A DNA stretch of 24,436 bases from Gracilariopsis chorda. Lineage: Eukaryota; Rhodophyta; Florideophyceae; Gracilariales; Gracilariaceae. Location of the stretch: contig NBIV01000497.1 of NCBI GenBank assembly GCA_003194525.1, forward strand, positions 1 to 24,436, read 5' to 3'. Below, piece after piece: positions 8,773-17,775 of the stretch (its first letter is position 1; every line of letters starts with the position of its first letter). The notes beneath the pieces were generated by a model. The model made no database searches and had not been told where the DNA came from. It worked only from the letters and a program-made list of their open reading frames with translations. The position numbers and the translations under genes are program-made.

Positions 8773-11129
8773 TCCACTGTTGCTACATCTGTCAGCGAAT
8801 AGAAGCCGTCCACAAACCATCTCAAGCATCAAAAACTCGTCATTTTCCGTTACGGCCTGTCGTTTTCCAGTTCCATCAGATCAGACTAAAAGACCAGCTC
8901 TTGGGAGGTATTATGTCAATAACAGAAAGAGCTTGATCCACCGAAAATAATCGTGCAGCGACGCGCAAACGAAAATTCTTACAAGAACTGGAAACTTTAG
9001 AGCAAATCAGCACTAATACCACGGCTTTCAATTATCGCCGTTTCTATTGATCATGGTGTCGTTGGGAGGTCATTCTTTGACTAATAGTTCCCTTTGCCGA
9101 TTGGAACTCCGATAATGGCATTAGTCAAGTTCTACATATCGTTTCTTCCCACCAACGGGCTTTCTGCGGTCTGAAGTATTTCAAATGATACGATGTTCAT
9201 AATCCTATGCCTCAATCTGAAGGAGCGCTCGGCAGACACAAGATTATTTTTCTTGCGTTGAGAGGGTCCTGGGATGCTGTCGGCCACACAGCAGCAATTT
9301 GAAAAGTTTTGAAAGTACAAAGTGCTTACGGATGGCGTCTCATTCTTGGCTTGGCCATGAATAGCCAACAGGCACAAGGGCGGCCGGTGTGCTCGGCATT
9401 CTTGCGGAGCGAGTATTTCTCAACTACAAAGGAATTTCGAGATATACCACAGATGTTTTTAGTAGTGGTGGTGTTCAATTCTTTCATGGCCGGCGGCTAC
9501 ACGTACTGATCGGAGCGAACGGAGAGAGAGATGGTGGAAAGAGAGAGAATTTTGCTGAGTTGAATAGTTAGTATGCAGTTGGAATCTGAATTGGTGAGCG
9601 ACGTCTCGCTGCAGAAATGATCGGACCAGAGCATGGACTAGGGGGATAGCTGTGATCAGGGATGGGGCCGTTGATCCATTCTTGATAGAAAGAAATGTAA
9701 ATACGTCATGTATCTACCCCATGTATCTTTGTGCGTAGCAGTACTTGAAACATCACTACCAGAGTTTTGAGTGGCAGTTATAAATAATACATGACCATCT
9801 GGGTGGTAATGTACCGCGCCATGAGTGTACATTCCAGCATTCTGGAGGGATAGAACACCAGAAGTAGTTTTGCCGAGTTGGAATTGTTCTAGGTTTGTAT
9901 GGAATCCGTTTCAACATTCGTGAGTCGGCTGGGGTAACGGATTATACGAAACTTCGGAGTGAAATGTCAACGAGTACAGAATTAATCCTTCGTTTTCTAC
10001 TGTCATACCGCCTCCTTTCTCCAGGGCCGTGCTTCTGATCCCAAGTTTTAGTACATTTCTGAAGTATTGAGCACTCTGGTAACAACAATGCAGAAATACC
10101 TGACAATCCTAAGCTAGAAGACGGCAACTGTTGGTCGAACGAACGAGAGAGACTACCACCCATCGAACCAGAGAAAGAAACAGGCGCTAATTAAAAGTAT
10201 ATGGATGCAACCAACAAGAAAGCTGCGTTTCTAGTGGGTGAATCGCTGATGGGTTGTTCATGGAGCAGAAAGGGATCAGAAGACGCATGGGGGCATTTGC
10301 ATGGAGACAATGTGAAATATTACCTTCATTCGACGGACACGTGGTAAACAGCCGTCGGTGAATACAGGTTTCGCTGGCTCTCTTGGTTTGATCCCTGCAG
10401 TCCTCATCGTTGCCGCGACTATCATTCTCTGATTTCACCACCTCTGCGACACGCATCGACTCATGATTAGACGCTTACTTCCGCTTCATCAACTTTTGAA
10501 CTTGGGTTTTGTTCAATGTCTACGGGTTATAATGTCAACAACTGCTTCATTTTATTGATTTGCTTTGTTCGTTCTGAGCTAATTGTACTGGGATCTAATT
10601 ACCGCTGTCGTACATCTATTCTCGTTTAATCCAGCAGGAAGTATTGCGACAAAGCCGATCCGAGCGTTGCAAGTAACCAACCACACTGCCTATGACCCTT
10701 CACGCCAGAATTTCTGTACCTCTTTCGTGGTGCTACAGGCCATTGTCTCACAAGGTTTTGCTGTTCATGAAGTTTTTCACGTCTTAAATCATGAGATCTC
10801 AAAGCGCAGTTTTTCTTTTTGTGAAATCTTCTTCAAAGGGTGGTTCTTGTGCTTTTTCTCGTGTTCTGAAGTGCAACAAGTGCGCTTCGTTATGCAACCG
10901 CAAAAAGAATTACCACAGAGCAAGCTGTGTCAAGATCGAAACATCTACATGTCTTAGCTGAATTACCAGCGTCTAAGTCATTGCGCGCCTGCTGCTGTAG
11001 CATACTAAGGATATTCACACAACAAGAACCATGCAAAAAGTACATGCAAACCTCCTGTTCACAAGCGTTTCCCGACGGGAGGACAAGTGCACCAAAAAGA
11101 AAAGAGTGACACTTTCTACAAACTCCCGC
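8773..11129. other. 2.4-kb stretch without recognisable gene
   Basis: I read all frames. The longest is a plus-strand frame of about 124 codons at 10583-10957; a minus frame of 89 codons lies at 10187-10456. Neither has a motif I recognise, and both could be chance. No tRNA, no LTR and no clear terminal inverted repeats were seen. Confidence 0.4.
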
Positions 11130-12048
11130 TCAAAAGCCTACCATGACCACCGTTATTTCATCTCCGGAACAGCGTTCTGCCGCCAGCGCTAAAACCCCAT
11201 CCGTGTCCACCTGCAAACCCAGCGCCATACGAGTAGCACCATCCCATTGAATCAATCGTGAAAAACATTACGCAACTTCCTCATCACTAACAACATCCCA
11301 AAATCCGCCTGTACTCAACGCCACCAACTGTTAATTTTCATTCAAACTGTAGTTGAACACTTCCGGAGTAGGTGGTAAATTCTTTTCCAACAGATTGTCA
11401 ATGGCACGACCCACGGACAGAATACGATTCACTCGATCTTCCAGCACAAAACTACTGTAGCCTCCAGTTCGTGGCATTTGGTCGGGGCGGCCCAGATAGT
11501 GGTCTATAGTCAACGTGCCTCCGCAACCATCCGCTCCAATGACCTTGAAGCTAGAATTTCCCGAATGCGCCACTTGCATAACGTCGCTAAAATCGTTCAC
11601 ACAAATCAAATCCACGGTAATTCCCAGCACACACAAACTGTCATGGTGGGCGAGCACGATGCGATCTGGTCATTCAAAAGCTTCAGCAACGGGAATTTGC
11701 AAAAGCAGAATAGCCAGAAACGTTTTAGCGGCAACGGCGGGAATCTGCTCAGTGGCATTTCAACCTGCTCCAACTTCATATCCATCGCACACGCGATAGA
11801 TATAGTCGCCATGATCGCAGAACGCCGGGTCCTCCTTCTGTTTTCTCCTCGAGCCTTTTAGAGATGTGCACGTGGAGGATACGTCGTTGTGCTCGATTGC
11901 GAACAGCACGCGCGGGTAGATCGATGTAGGGAGCGGGGACACCTTTGGCGTGAGTGCGAATTCACAGGGCGGGACGACCACCCTTGGACGTGGACGTTGT
12001 CGATTTCGAAGGCGCGATTGATGGAAGATACGCAGGAGTGGAATTCAT
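11130..12048 (-). pseudogene. PP2C-type protein phosphatase pseudogene, copy 2 (most complete copy)
   Basis: From about 11981 down to the stop at 11130-11132 a single minus-strand frame carries the family without a frameshift. It shows K-Q-K-E-D (about 11840), V-C-D-G-Y-E-V-G (about 11790, the D-G-H-G metal box with His changed to Tyr), V-L-G-I-T-V-D-L, the M-Q-V-A-H-S-G block, T-I-D-H, R-T-G-G, L-S-V-G-R-A-I-D, V-A-L-S-T-G-G-F-W-D-V-V-S-D-E-E-V (metal Asp changed to Gly) and A-E-R-C-S-G-D-E-I-T-V-V-M-V. Four in-frame nonsense codons interrupt it: after V-G-A-G, after A-E-A-F-E, in N-(stop)-Q-L-V, and in E-E-V-A-(stop). Copy 4 reads CGA where this copy has its terminal TGA, so the ancestral protein probably ran further. 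The ATG at 12046-12048 is a candidate start but is out of phase with the PP2C frame. Confidence 0.85.
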
Positions 12049-12535
12049 GGTGGGTAGAGCGGTGGGTGACGGAAGCGGATTTTCGTTTTGGGAGGGTGAG
12101 ACGATGGGCGGAGCAGCGCGACGCGCGCCGACATGTGGATCAACATGCCGCGGAGCTTTGGACCATCGCGCTGTACTATTTGCCACGTGGAATCGTGGAA
12201 AACCCGCTCATATGCGCACCGTAGCACGGGCCGTGATTGGCTTATGTGGGAAGGAACGCCAACACGTGGCGCAGCCGGGCGCGATTGCCGTAAAGCGCAG
12301 CCCGTCTCTCCGTTCCATGAGCACCGCGTCCGCAGTAAACGCGCATCGCCCTCGCACAATGCGGCCGCCGTCCCACTACCGCCGTCGCACGTCTCCTCCC
12401 CACGATTTGTTCTGATCCTCCGCCCACCAATTCCACTCACACCGTTGTCGTGTCGCTGGTCGAATCTCGCGTTTCCCACTGTATACCCCTCGACAAGTTT
12501 TTCTTCCGCGCAAGAATCATCTTCACCTTCCCGAA
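12049..12535 (-). promoter_or_regulatory. Upstream block of PP2C copy 2 with G-box and CCAAT motifs
   Basis: Homologous to 1874-2545. CCACGTGG is at 12183-12190, ATTGG (inverted CCAAT) at 12236-12240 and CACGTG at 12263-12268, with nearly the same spacing as in copy 1. The CCACGTGG lies about 135 bp from the candidate ATG, against about 330 bp in copy 1. A long plus-strand frame (12133-12933) and a minus frame (12045-12617) overlap here. I treat both as by-products of a GC-rich promoter block, though a 5' exon on minus is possible. Confidence 0.5.
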
Positions 12536-14148
12536 CAACCGCCACATCGTTTTCGATAACGGTAAGCGTCACCACACACACCTTGCTCCCTGCCCGATGT
12601 ACCGTAGCTCTTCCCATCTTTCAAGCCATGTTCTCGCAATTACCAACGATGACAACGCCCAGGAGGACGGGGCTCGAATACGCCGGAGAAGCATCTTCGA
12701 GGTCGGTATGTGGCCGTCTCGGAGAAATCGTAATCGGCAATGAGAAATTTGAGGTAGACGCAATAATATGCTTCTTTGGCCCCTGTGCAATACATTTGCG
12801 CACGGCAGGGGCATTTGACATCAATCATGACATAAATCCTTTCAAGTACCTTCCGCAATGTATATCACATCGCTGTTCTGCCATTCGAAAAAAAACTGCT
12901 ACTCCAAAAAGTTGGGCACGTATCGGTTCATAGTTCGAACGTAACACAACTGCACTGGATTTCAAGCGAAAATGACACACCGGCATTACAATTCAAGTAA
13001 CAGAGACAAGATTTAGTCGTTTATAGTGGCACGCACATGTTCTTAAGCCATTTCAAGCTGTCTCGACTATTCAGTGCTAGGCTATGGCATACCTTCAGAA
13101 CCGAACAGTCTAACATACGCCATCCACCGAGTTGCAGCATCGAAATGTCGGTTAGCAGCTGGTCACACGTGAAATTCTCCAGTTTGGACTTTGGCCGGCA
13201 TTTCGTAGTTTAGAAATAAATATGATGGTCGCTGACTAGGTTATGAACAGAAAGTCTCGTAACTGGCTGAGGATATTAGAGAACTGTTCCCTGAGGCGCA
13301 GGTAAAGAATTTGTAGAAGAGCTGGGAGTGGTGCGATATAAGCGTATCCAACGAAACTAATCACATTATGCAAGTATATGAAACGCGAATCGGACGGAAC
13401 AGACGATGTAACATGGAAAAGGCAAGATCAGTGGAGGAAGAGAAGATCAGCGAGGTCAAAAACGGATATAGAAAAGAGCACCTTGTTGCGAGTGCAAAAG
13501 ATCGACGGGACGGGAAAGAGATAGATAGATAGATACGGCGATGTTTGCATGCGTGAGCGCCGCCACCAGTTTATCAAGAACGGTTGTTGTGAGACTGACT
13601 TGCAAGCGCAGCACCAAGTTGCTGATCAATAAACGGTTGTCGTGGCATTGAAATGCGTGGATCGCTTTACGAAGATACTAAAAAGATAACGAAGATAGCT
13701 GATCAGGTGAGCATCTGCGCCCTCGGTGCCATTTTGGGACTTCAAACTCCCAACTTTAATGCCAAGAACCGCCAGGCCACGTTGAAACTCACAAGGCAGC
13801 GAAAACAAACAGATTGCTCGGTTTCAGAGAATACCTGTGGTAGATCGGCCTTGGAAAACTTGCCGTCGGCCCAAAACATCTCTTAGCTCTCCACCCACGT
13901 AGCAAAGCTCAAATTATACTACTTTTGCGGTTTCCTGGAAGATCCGTTAGCCCATGACGAAAGGCTTCGATTGTTCAAGCTCGTTGTATTAAAAATATAG
14001 TTGTTCAATTGTAAATGTTTGAGTATTTTCCGTGAAATATTGCGATAAAGACAAAAGTAGCTCTTTCTTTACTACGTGAACCGAAGCCATGAAGAAAGAT
14101 GATAAGCGAAGAACTAAGAAGAAGAAGGTCGACTGCGAAAGATGGGCT
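12536..14148. other. 1.6-kb stretch without recognisable gene
   Basis: Only short overlapping frames. Seen: an imperfect inverted repeat at about 12779-12811 (GCCCCTG with CAGGGGC) and a short AGAT run at 13519-13534. Confidence 0.4.
13519..13534. repeat. AGAT microsatellite (4 units)
   Basis: Four perfect AGAT units in a purine-rich context. Confidence 0.8.
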
Positions 14149-14391
14149 TTATCGCATAGAAAGGAATTCAAAAACTCGATCGCGTTCCAATCGTGGGTCC
14201 GAATCCTGAACTCTAGAAAACCCGTATTGCCTTCTATATTTCTTCAACAACTTGCCCCATATTTCCCTAGCATCAGTCTGAAGGAACATCTTCTTTCCAT
14301 GCCTATGGAAACGACGAAAATCAGACCTAGATGGGCGCAATCCCAGGGATCAGTCAACAAAGAGAACATCCAGCGATCAGTAGCGTAATAT
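14149..14391 (-). pseudogene. Gene X copy A, downstream part (separated from its first exon by the LTR element)
   Basis: Read on minus from 14391, this continues the sequence interrupted at 16336. After removing the element, it aligns with 18985-19130 of copy B to about 14255. Conserved pieces include CTGATCGCTGG, CTGATCCCTG and a run encoding S-D-F-R-R-F-H-R-H-G-K-K-M-F-L (copy B: S-D-C-R-R-Y-H-K-H-E-K-K-I-F-L). Two TGA triplets lie in the frame that links it to exon 1, in both copies at matching places, so an intron is likely. A GT at 18967 in B with the AG at 19048-19049 is one candidate, though the reading phase then differs. The frame runs on to TAA at 14149-14151, where copy B has diverged. 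Function unknown. Confidence 0.45.
14387..14391. repeat. Target site duplication, left copy (AATAT)
   Basis: Directly precedes the 5' LTR; repeated at 16331-16335. Confidence 0.88.
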
Positions 14392-14613
14392 TGTAAGAAG
14401 GTATCTTCCTACGCACTACTTGGCACCCGTTAAGGTTTATGAATTTCAAACGACCATTAATGAGCAATAGTACATCTACATTCATCAACTATTGCTCAGG
14501 GCGTATTAGTATTTAAGCGTTCTTCTTTCCCATACAAGTAAAGAAAGGGGACATCCTAAGAGATTGTCATTGTGTTTATCGTTTTTCGAACTACAGAGTC
14601 CTGCACTCTTACA
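14392..14613 (+). repeat. 5' LTR of the young element (222 bp)
   Basis: Runs from TGTAAGA to TCTTACA. It contains a perfect 11-bp inverted repeat (14461-14471 with 14488-14498) and a TATA-like TATTTAAG at about 14510. Identical to 16109-16330. Confidence 0.93.
14461..14498. repeat. Perfect 11-bp hairpin inside the LTR
   Basis: TGAGCAATAGT (14461-14471), 16-nt loop, ACTATTGCTCA (14488-14498). It is repeated in the 3' LTR at 16178-16215 and sits just upstream of the TATA-like TATTTAAG. Confidence 0.85.
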
Positions 14614-14615
14614 AT

Positions 14616-14623
14616 TGGTAGCA
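14616..14623 (+). other. Primer binding site of the young element
   Basis: TGGTAGCA starts two bases after the LTR. It would pair with a tRNA ending ...TGCTACCA, for example an animal-type initiator tRNA(Met) 3' end. The tRNA of this species is not known from the window. Confidence 0.6.
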
Positions 14624-14659
14624 TTCGCTTTCGGTTTCGGAACAATATACGCTCCTTCC

Positions 14660-15667
14660 ATGCGTCGTTCAACTCGAAATCACGATCCCACAGAACCTGC
14701 ACAAAACACTGGACCCAACATGGAACAGTTACAGCAGCAGATTGAAGCTCTACAAAGAACTCTACAGCAGCAAGCAGCTCTTATACAGTCGCTTCAATCT
14801 ACCAACGGTGGCAACCGGACCACTTCAAATCCTCAGTCAGCGCCCGTAAACTCTGGCTTCAAAGCACCTCCTGTCCCCATGTTTTCAGGAAAGCCAAGTG
14901 ACAGAACCTCGGAAAGAGTACAGAGCTTTTTCTATTCTATCAGAAAATATGGAACTCTTTGCAACTACTCAGATGAGAAGATGTTAGCTCTAGCAGAATG
15001 TCATCTTCAAGACAGAGCAGCAACTTGGATAACCCGTCTAGAGCAAAACAACACAAAGCCGACGTCTCTAGAAGAACTTCGCATCAAAATGACGAAAGAG
15101 TTTGTCCCGGCAAACGAGATTGCTCAAGCTCGTATCAAGCTCATGGAGATAAATCGCAACGAATATGGCAAACTAGAAGATTTCATATCTACGTTTGAAG
15201 ATATGATAATGCTATGTAACACTCCGCCCAGTGAAGCATACATATATTTCTTCAACAGCCTTCCGCGAGCAATGAAGGGAAAGTTTACTGAAAAGTTCCC
15301 CACCTCCGAGCCTACCGATCGTTACGGAAATATCAACATTCAAACGGTATATGACTATGCCCGTACGTTGGAATTGTCCATAAAGATGTCTGGAGATTCT
15401 GAGAAGTCCCAACGGTTTGGAGGAAAACGAGGCAACAAAGCCAAGTTTAAAGCCGGAAACAATTCCCACATCGATTCTGAGACCAGAAAAAAGAACTCCA
15501 AAACTACAGATGACGTGTGTTGGGGTCCAGCACAAAAAGGTGAAGGACGTTTGTACCGTGACAACGATCGTTGCTGCAAATGTGGTTTGAAACCATATAG
15601 CGATCCAAACCATCCCTGCCGTAAGGACAAGGAGGAACGCCGTCAGACTCGAGAGTCAAAAAACTAA
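14660..15667 (+). CDS. gag: Ty3/gypsy-type Gag protein of the young element (intact)
   Basis: 335 codons from ATG 14660-14662 to TAA 15665-15667. The frame is open back into the LTR, but this ATG comes just after the primer site. Residues about 20-50 are a Gln-rich coiled coil (M-E-Q-L-Q-Q-Q-I-E-A-L). P-M-F-S-G-K-P-S at about residue 75 opens the retrotransposon-gag domain (to about 240), with A-A-T-W-I-T-R-L and the Y-G-K-L-E-D-F-I-S-T-F-E block typical of Ty3-like capsids. A basic stretch follows. Near the C-terminus C-C-K-C-G-L, then H-P-C, forms a zinc-knuckle-like cluster whose C-x2-C spacing is right but whose distance to the His is longer than in the usual C-x2-C-x4-H-x4-C. It should build the particle and bind the RNA. 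No disabling change was seen. Confidence 0.9.
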   Translation: MRRSTRNHDPTEPAQNTGPNMEQLQQQIEALQRTLQQQAALIQSLQSTNGGNRTTSNPQSAPVNSGFKAPPVPMFSGKPSDRTSERVQSFFYSIRKYGTLCNYSDEKMLALAECHLQDRAATWITRLEQNNTKPTSLEELRIKMTKEFVPANEIAQARIKLMEINRNEYGKLEDFISTFEDMIMLCNTPPSEAYIYFFNSLPRAMKGKFTEKFPTSEPTDRYGNINIQTVYDYARTLELSIKMSGDSEKSQRFGGKRGNKAKFKAGNNSHIDSETRKKNSKTTDDVCWGPAQKGEGRLYRDNDRCCKCGLKPYSDPNHPCRKDKEERRQTRESKN

Positions 15668-15692
15668 CTTGGCCGCATTACGAGGCGGCCAG
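15658..15692 (+). promoter_or_regulatory. Probable -1 programmed ribosomal frameshift signal at the gag stop
   Basis: The heptamer A-AAA-AAC (15658-15664) is in the correct phase relative to gag (TCA AAA AAC TAA) and is followed at once by the stop codon. After a 4-5 nt spacer comes a stem: 15670-15676 (TGGCCGC) pairs with 15685-15691 (GCGGCCA), extendable by a G-T pair (15669 with 15692), loop of 8. A slip of -1 enters the protease frame, which is open. A-AAA-AAC is an established slippery sequence in retroviral gag-pro junctions. Function here is inferred from the arrangement. Confidence 0.72.
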
Positions 15693-16107
15693 AAAGGATG
15701 ACATTAATCAGTCATCTCGCGCGCTCTTTGCATTAAATGCTGCAGAGAGAAAGGAGTGGATGTACAAGGCGACATTAGCAGGAAATCCACTGGATGCAGT
15801 CATCGATTCTTTTGCGTCTCACAATTTTATGGCACATAAGGATGTGAAACGAATTGGACTGAATATCGAAAAGGTCGATGATATGGAGGTTGAACTCGGA
15901 AATGGGTCAAAGACAGATATTATGGGAAAGTGTTCAGCAGTTCTCAACATGAATGGACATCTTTCGAATGTAACTATATATGTTATTCATATGCATGATG
16001 AAGTCGAAGACTCAATTTGGATGCCGAGCTCAGACTTAAGAAACTGTCGAGAACTTATTAAGAAGTTCGAAACGTCTCCGCGGACGTCGACTTCAAAGAA
16101 GGGGTGA
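15664..16107 (+). CDS. pro: Retropepsin-like (aspartic protease) domain, -1 frame, with altered D-S-F motif
   Basis: This frame is open from the frameshift site to TGA 16105-16107, about 148 codons. An internal ATG at 15760 exists, but the frame upstream of it is also open and reads as linker, so a Gag-Pro fusion is more likely. The core V-I-D-S-F-A-S-H-N-F-M matches the Ty3-like protease signature I-D-S-G-A-S-H-N-F-I except that the catalytic Gly is Phe (GGN to TTT, more than one change). Further on, V-E-L-G-N-G-S-K and V-T-I-Y-V-I fit the beta strands of the fold. No RT follows; a short Lys/Ser-rich tail ends inside the purine tract. Active protease is doubtful, because Gly in D-S/T-G is close to invariant. 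Only the D-S-F change separates it from a normal domain. Confidence 0.7.
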   Translation, partial: LTWPHYEAARKDDINQSSRALFALNAAERKEWMYKATLAGNPLDAVIDSFASHNFMAHKDVKRIGLNIEKVDDMEVELGNGSKTDIMGKCSAVLNMNGHLSNVTIYVIHMHDEVEDSIWMPSSDLRNCRELIKKFETSPRTSTSKKG

Positions 16108-16108
16108 A
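16095..16108 (+). other. Polypurine tract of the young element
   Basis: AAAGAAGGGGTGAA, one pyrimidine, directly before the 3' LTR TG. It overlaps the last codons of the protease frame. Confidence 0.8.
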
Positions 16109-16330
16109 TGTAAGAAGGTATCTTCCTACGCACTACTTGGCACCCGTTAAGGTTTATGAATTTCAAACGACCATTAATGAGCAATAGTACATCTACATTC
16201 ATCAACTATTGCTCAGGGCGTATTAGTATTTAAGCGTTCTTCTTTCCCATACAAGTAAAGAAAGGGGACATCCTAAGAGATTGTCATTGTGTTTATCGTT
16301 TTTCGAACTACAGAGTCCTGCACTCTTACA
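16109..16330 (+). repeat. 3' LTR of the young element (222 bp)
   Basis: Identical to 14392-14613 over its whole length in my base-by-base comparison. It ends TCTTACA and is followed by AATAT. Confidence 0.93.
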
Positions 16331-16335
16331 AATAT
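16331..16335. repeat. Target site duplication, right copy (AATAT)
   Basis: Matches 14387-14391. Confidence 0.88.
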
Positions 16336-16572
16336 TAGCACAGGAGGGGAACCCGAGGACCGCCATGAAAGAGATCCTACGGAAGTGAGATCCACTTCCG
16401 ATGGTGCTGTAGACGGTGGACTAATCCTGCATCGACAGGGAAGGACATCCCTTGAAAACAGCTTTAGAGAAACTGCTCTCATTATGTACCTGACGGTGCA
16501 CCGGCGGTGGCAGCGGTTGTGCCGCACTTCACGCTTGATTTCTTGTATTCTGTTCTTCAGAAAAGAGAACAT
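16336..16572 (-). pseudogene. Gene X copy A, first exon (unknown protein; interrupted by the LTR element)
   Basis: I do not recognise this protein. The minus-strand frame starts at ATG 16570-16572 (context AACATG) and encodes about 79 residues: a basic N-terminus (M-F-S-F-L-K-N-R), a Cys/His cluster C-H-R-R-C near residue 21, L-P-C-R-C-R near 44, and E-V-D-L-T-S-V-G near 60. It aligns without indels with copy B at 18747-18983. By hand count, differences fall about 17, 14 and 29 times at codon positions 1, 2 and 3, and many replacements are conservative (F/Y, R/K, D/E, V/I, V/L). This says both copies evolved as coding sequence. The young LTR element lies directly after the exon, probably in an intron. 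No signal peptide or membrane segment seen. Confidence 0.6.
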
Positions 16573-16800
16573 GTTGGACAATGTCAAAAGGCGTGAAGGT
16601 AGCTGAAAAAGGTATTGGTCGGTGAGGTAGGTATCTGGGGCGGTTCACGTTGTCCGATCAGCTGGGCAGCGAAGAGTTGAGGGCTTTCCTTTTATAGTGT
16701 CGCCGGTGCCCTTTACAACGTATTACGGGGAAATCAATTATTGATCCCCAAGCTGTGCTTGATTGAAAACCAATTGGGGGCTGACAAGTGGGAATGGTGT
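16573..16800 (-). promoter_or_regulatory. Promoter and 5' UTR of gene X copy A
   Basis: On minus there is a good TATA box, TATAAAAGG (16688-16696), 120 bp before the ATG. The inverted-repeat motif CCAATTGG lies at about 16770-16777, roughly 75-80 bp upstream of the TATA box, a normal CCAAT distance. The whole block aligns with 18505-18746 of copy B, where the TATA equivalent reads TTTCACAAGG and is lost. Confidence 0.6.
16688..16696 (-). promoter_or_regulatory. TATA box of gene X copy A
   Basis: TATAAAAGG on the minus strand, 120 bp upstream of the copy A ATG, in a block shared with copy B. Confidence 0.6.
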
Positions 16801-17775
16801 CATTCATTAGCCTGCCACGCTGGCAGCAAAAGTAACGCTGATAACCGAAACATCCTCTGTCGATATCGAGTGCAACAAATAATCTATTCCATTGAACAGA
16901 TTCAAGGAGGTTCTTGGAAGCAGACAGTGTTTAAGCATTCATTTGCTAAGACAATATAAACTGTGTACATTATTTTAAATAGGTTAAAGATGCCATTGGC
17001 TCTACTCTACGTCTATTTCTGTTCTGGCAGAGTACGAGGGCAGAATAATTGACATATCTGCACCCCAGATTCAGCTATATTGCTAGCGCTGCTCATAGGA
17101 CAGCAGAAAGATTGGCTTTCTTACCAAGACAAACAGGCAAGCGACGAATTCACCGCTGAAGAGGTGAAAAAGTTCTGCCTAACTGACAGTAGAAGAGTAG
17201 CCAGCGGCCAAATCTCTCGTGTTTCAGTAGTCTGGCACTGACACCATGATCGTTCACTAGAATCCCGCATACACGCGGATGCGGATGCTTGAGCAACCAT
17301 ACTATGCCTTTCATACAAATGTTTCTATGTAGAACACAGCCGGTAAACCGGTTTCGAGCTCTGCTCACTGAGAAAACAGCACACCCATAGATGAAATATC
17401 TGCCCGTAATCTGCTATAGCTGTTTGTTAGGCACAGAAGCACCCACTTGAAAGGGGAAGAGAGAGCATCTGACTCACGGAACAATCGGTTTCTCTGACTC
17501 AGTCCAGGCTTTCACAGAGCTTACGAGGCGTAAGTTACGAAGGAAATTTGCAAACTTTCCCTTAGCACCGTGTCAGTCGTGACTCCCATTCCACACAGCA
17601 AGCAGCGAGAGAGACAAAAGCAAAATCAAAGCTCAAATGGCGCAAATGCGTTTATCCTTGCTGTGGCGTATTTGTAAGAGACGTTCGGCGGAAGTTCGTG
17701 ATCGTGGCGCGTCCCTCTTTGAGATCTGCCGGACGACTTGTTAAATTGTAACACTGTCCGTCAGGGCAGATATCG
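16801..17775. other. About 1 kb without recognisable gene
   Basis: Short overlapping frames only. One plus frame (about 17054-17240, 62 codons between stops) looks protein-like (hydrophobic A-I-L-L-A-L-L-I-G, then D-E-F-T-A-E-E-V) but is too short to call. Confidence 0.35.

Larger units (their letters stand above)
14387..16335 (+). mobile_element. Young non-autonomous LTR retrotransposon (gag plus protease-like, no RT or integrase; TR-GAG type)
   Basis: The element is 14392-16330 (1939 bp), flanked by AATAT (14387-14391 and 16331-16335). Its two 222-bp LTRs are identical in my reading and end in perfect inverted repeats TGTAAGA/TCTTACA. A primer site follows the 5' LTR and a purine tract precedes the 3' LTR. 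The interior codes for a Ty3-like Gag and a short protease-like domain, and then goes straight to the purine tract. RT, RNase H and integrase are absent, so movement would need enzymes from a partner element. It interrupts gene X copy A, which is on the opposite strand. Confidence 0.93.

Noticed and set aside
9540..9930. Two loosely similar stretches (TTTTGCTGAGTTG and TTTTGCCGAGTTG) as an old repeat pair
   Set aside because: Similarity ends after about a dozen bases.
10583..10957. 124-codon plus-strand frame as a gene
   Set aside because: No motif and no promoter or splice evidence. One frame of this size per several kilobases is not unusual.
12133..12933. Plus-strand open frame of 266 codons, the longest outside the retroelements
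   Set aside because: It overlaps the PP2C copy 2 promoter block. The homologous stretch in copy 1 has stops and indels in this frame, and no domain is visible.
17054..17240. 62-codon protein-like plus-strand frame
   Set aside because: It is too short, has no motif or homologous copy in the window, and is within chance expectation.
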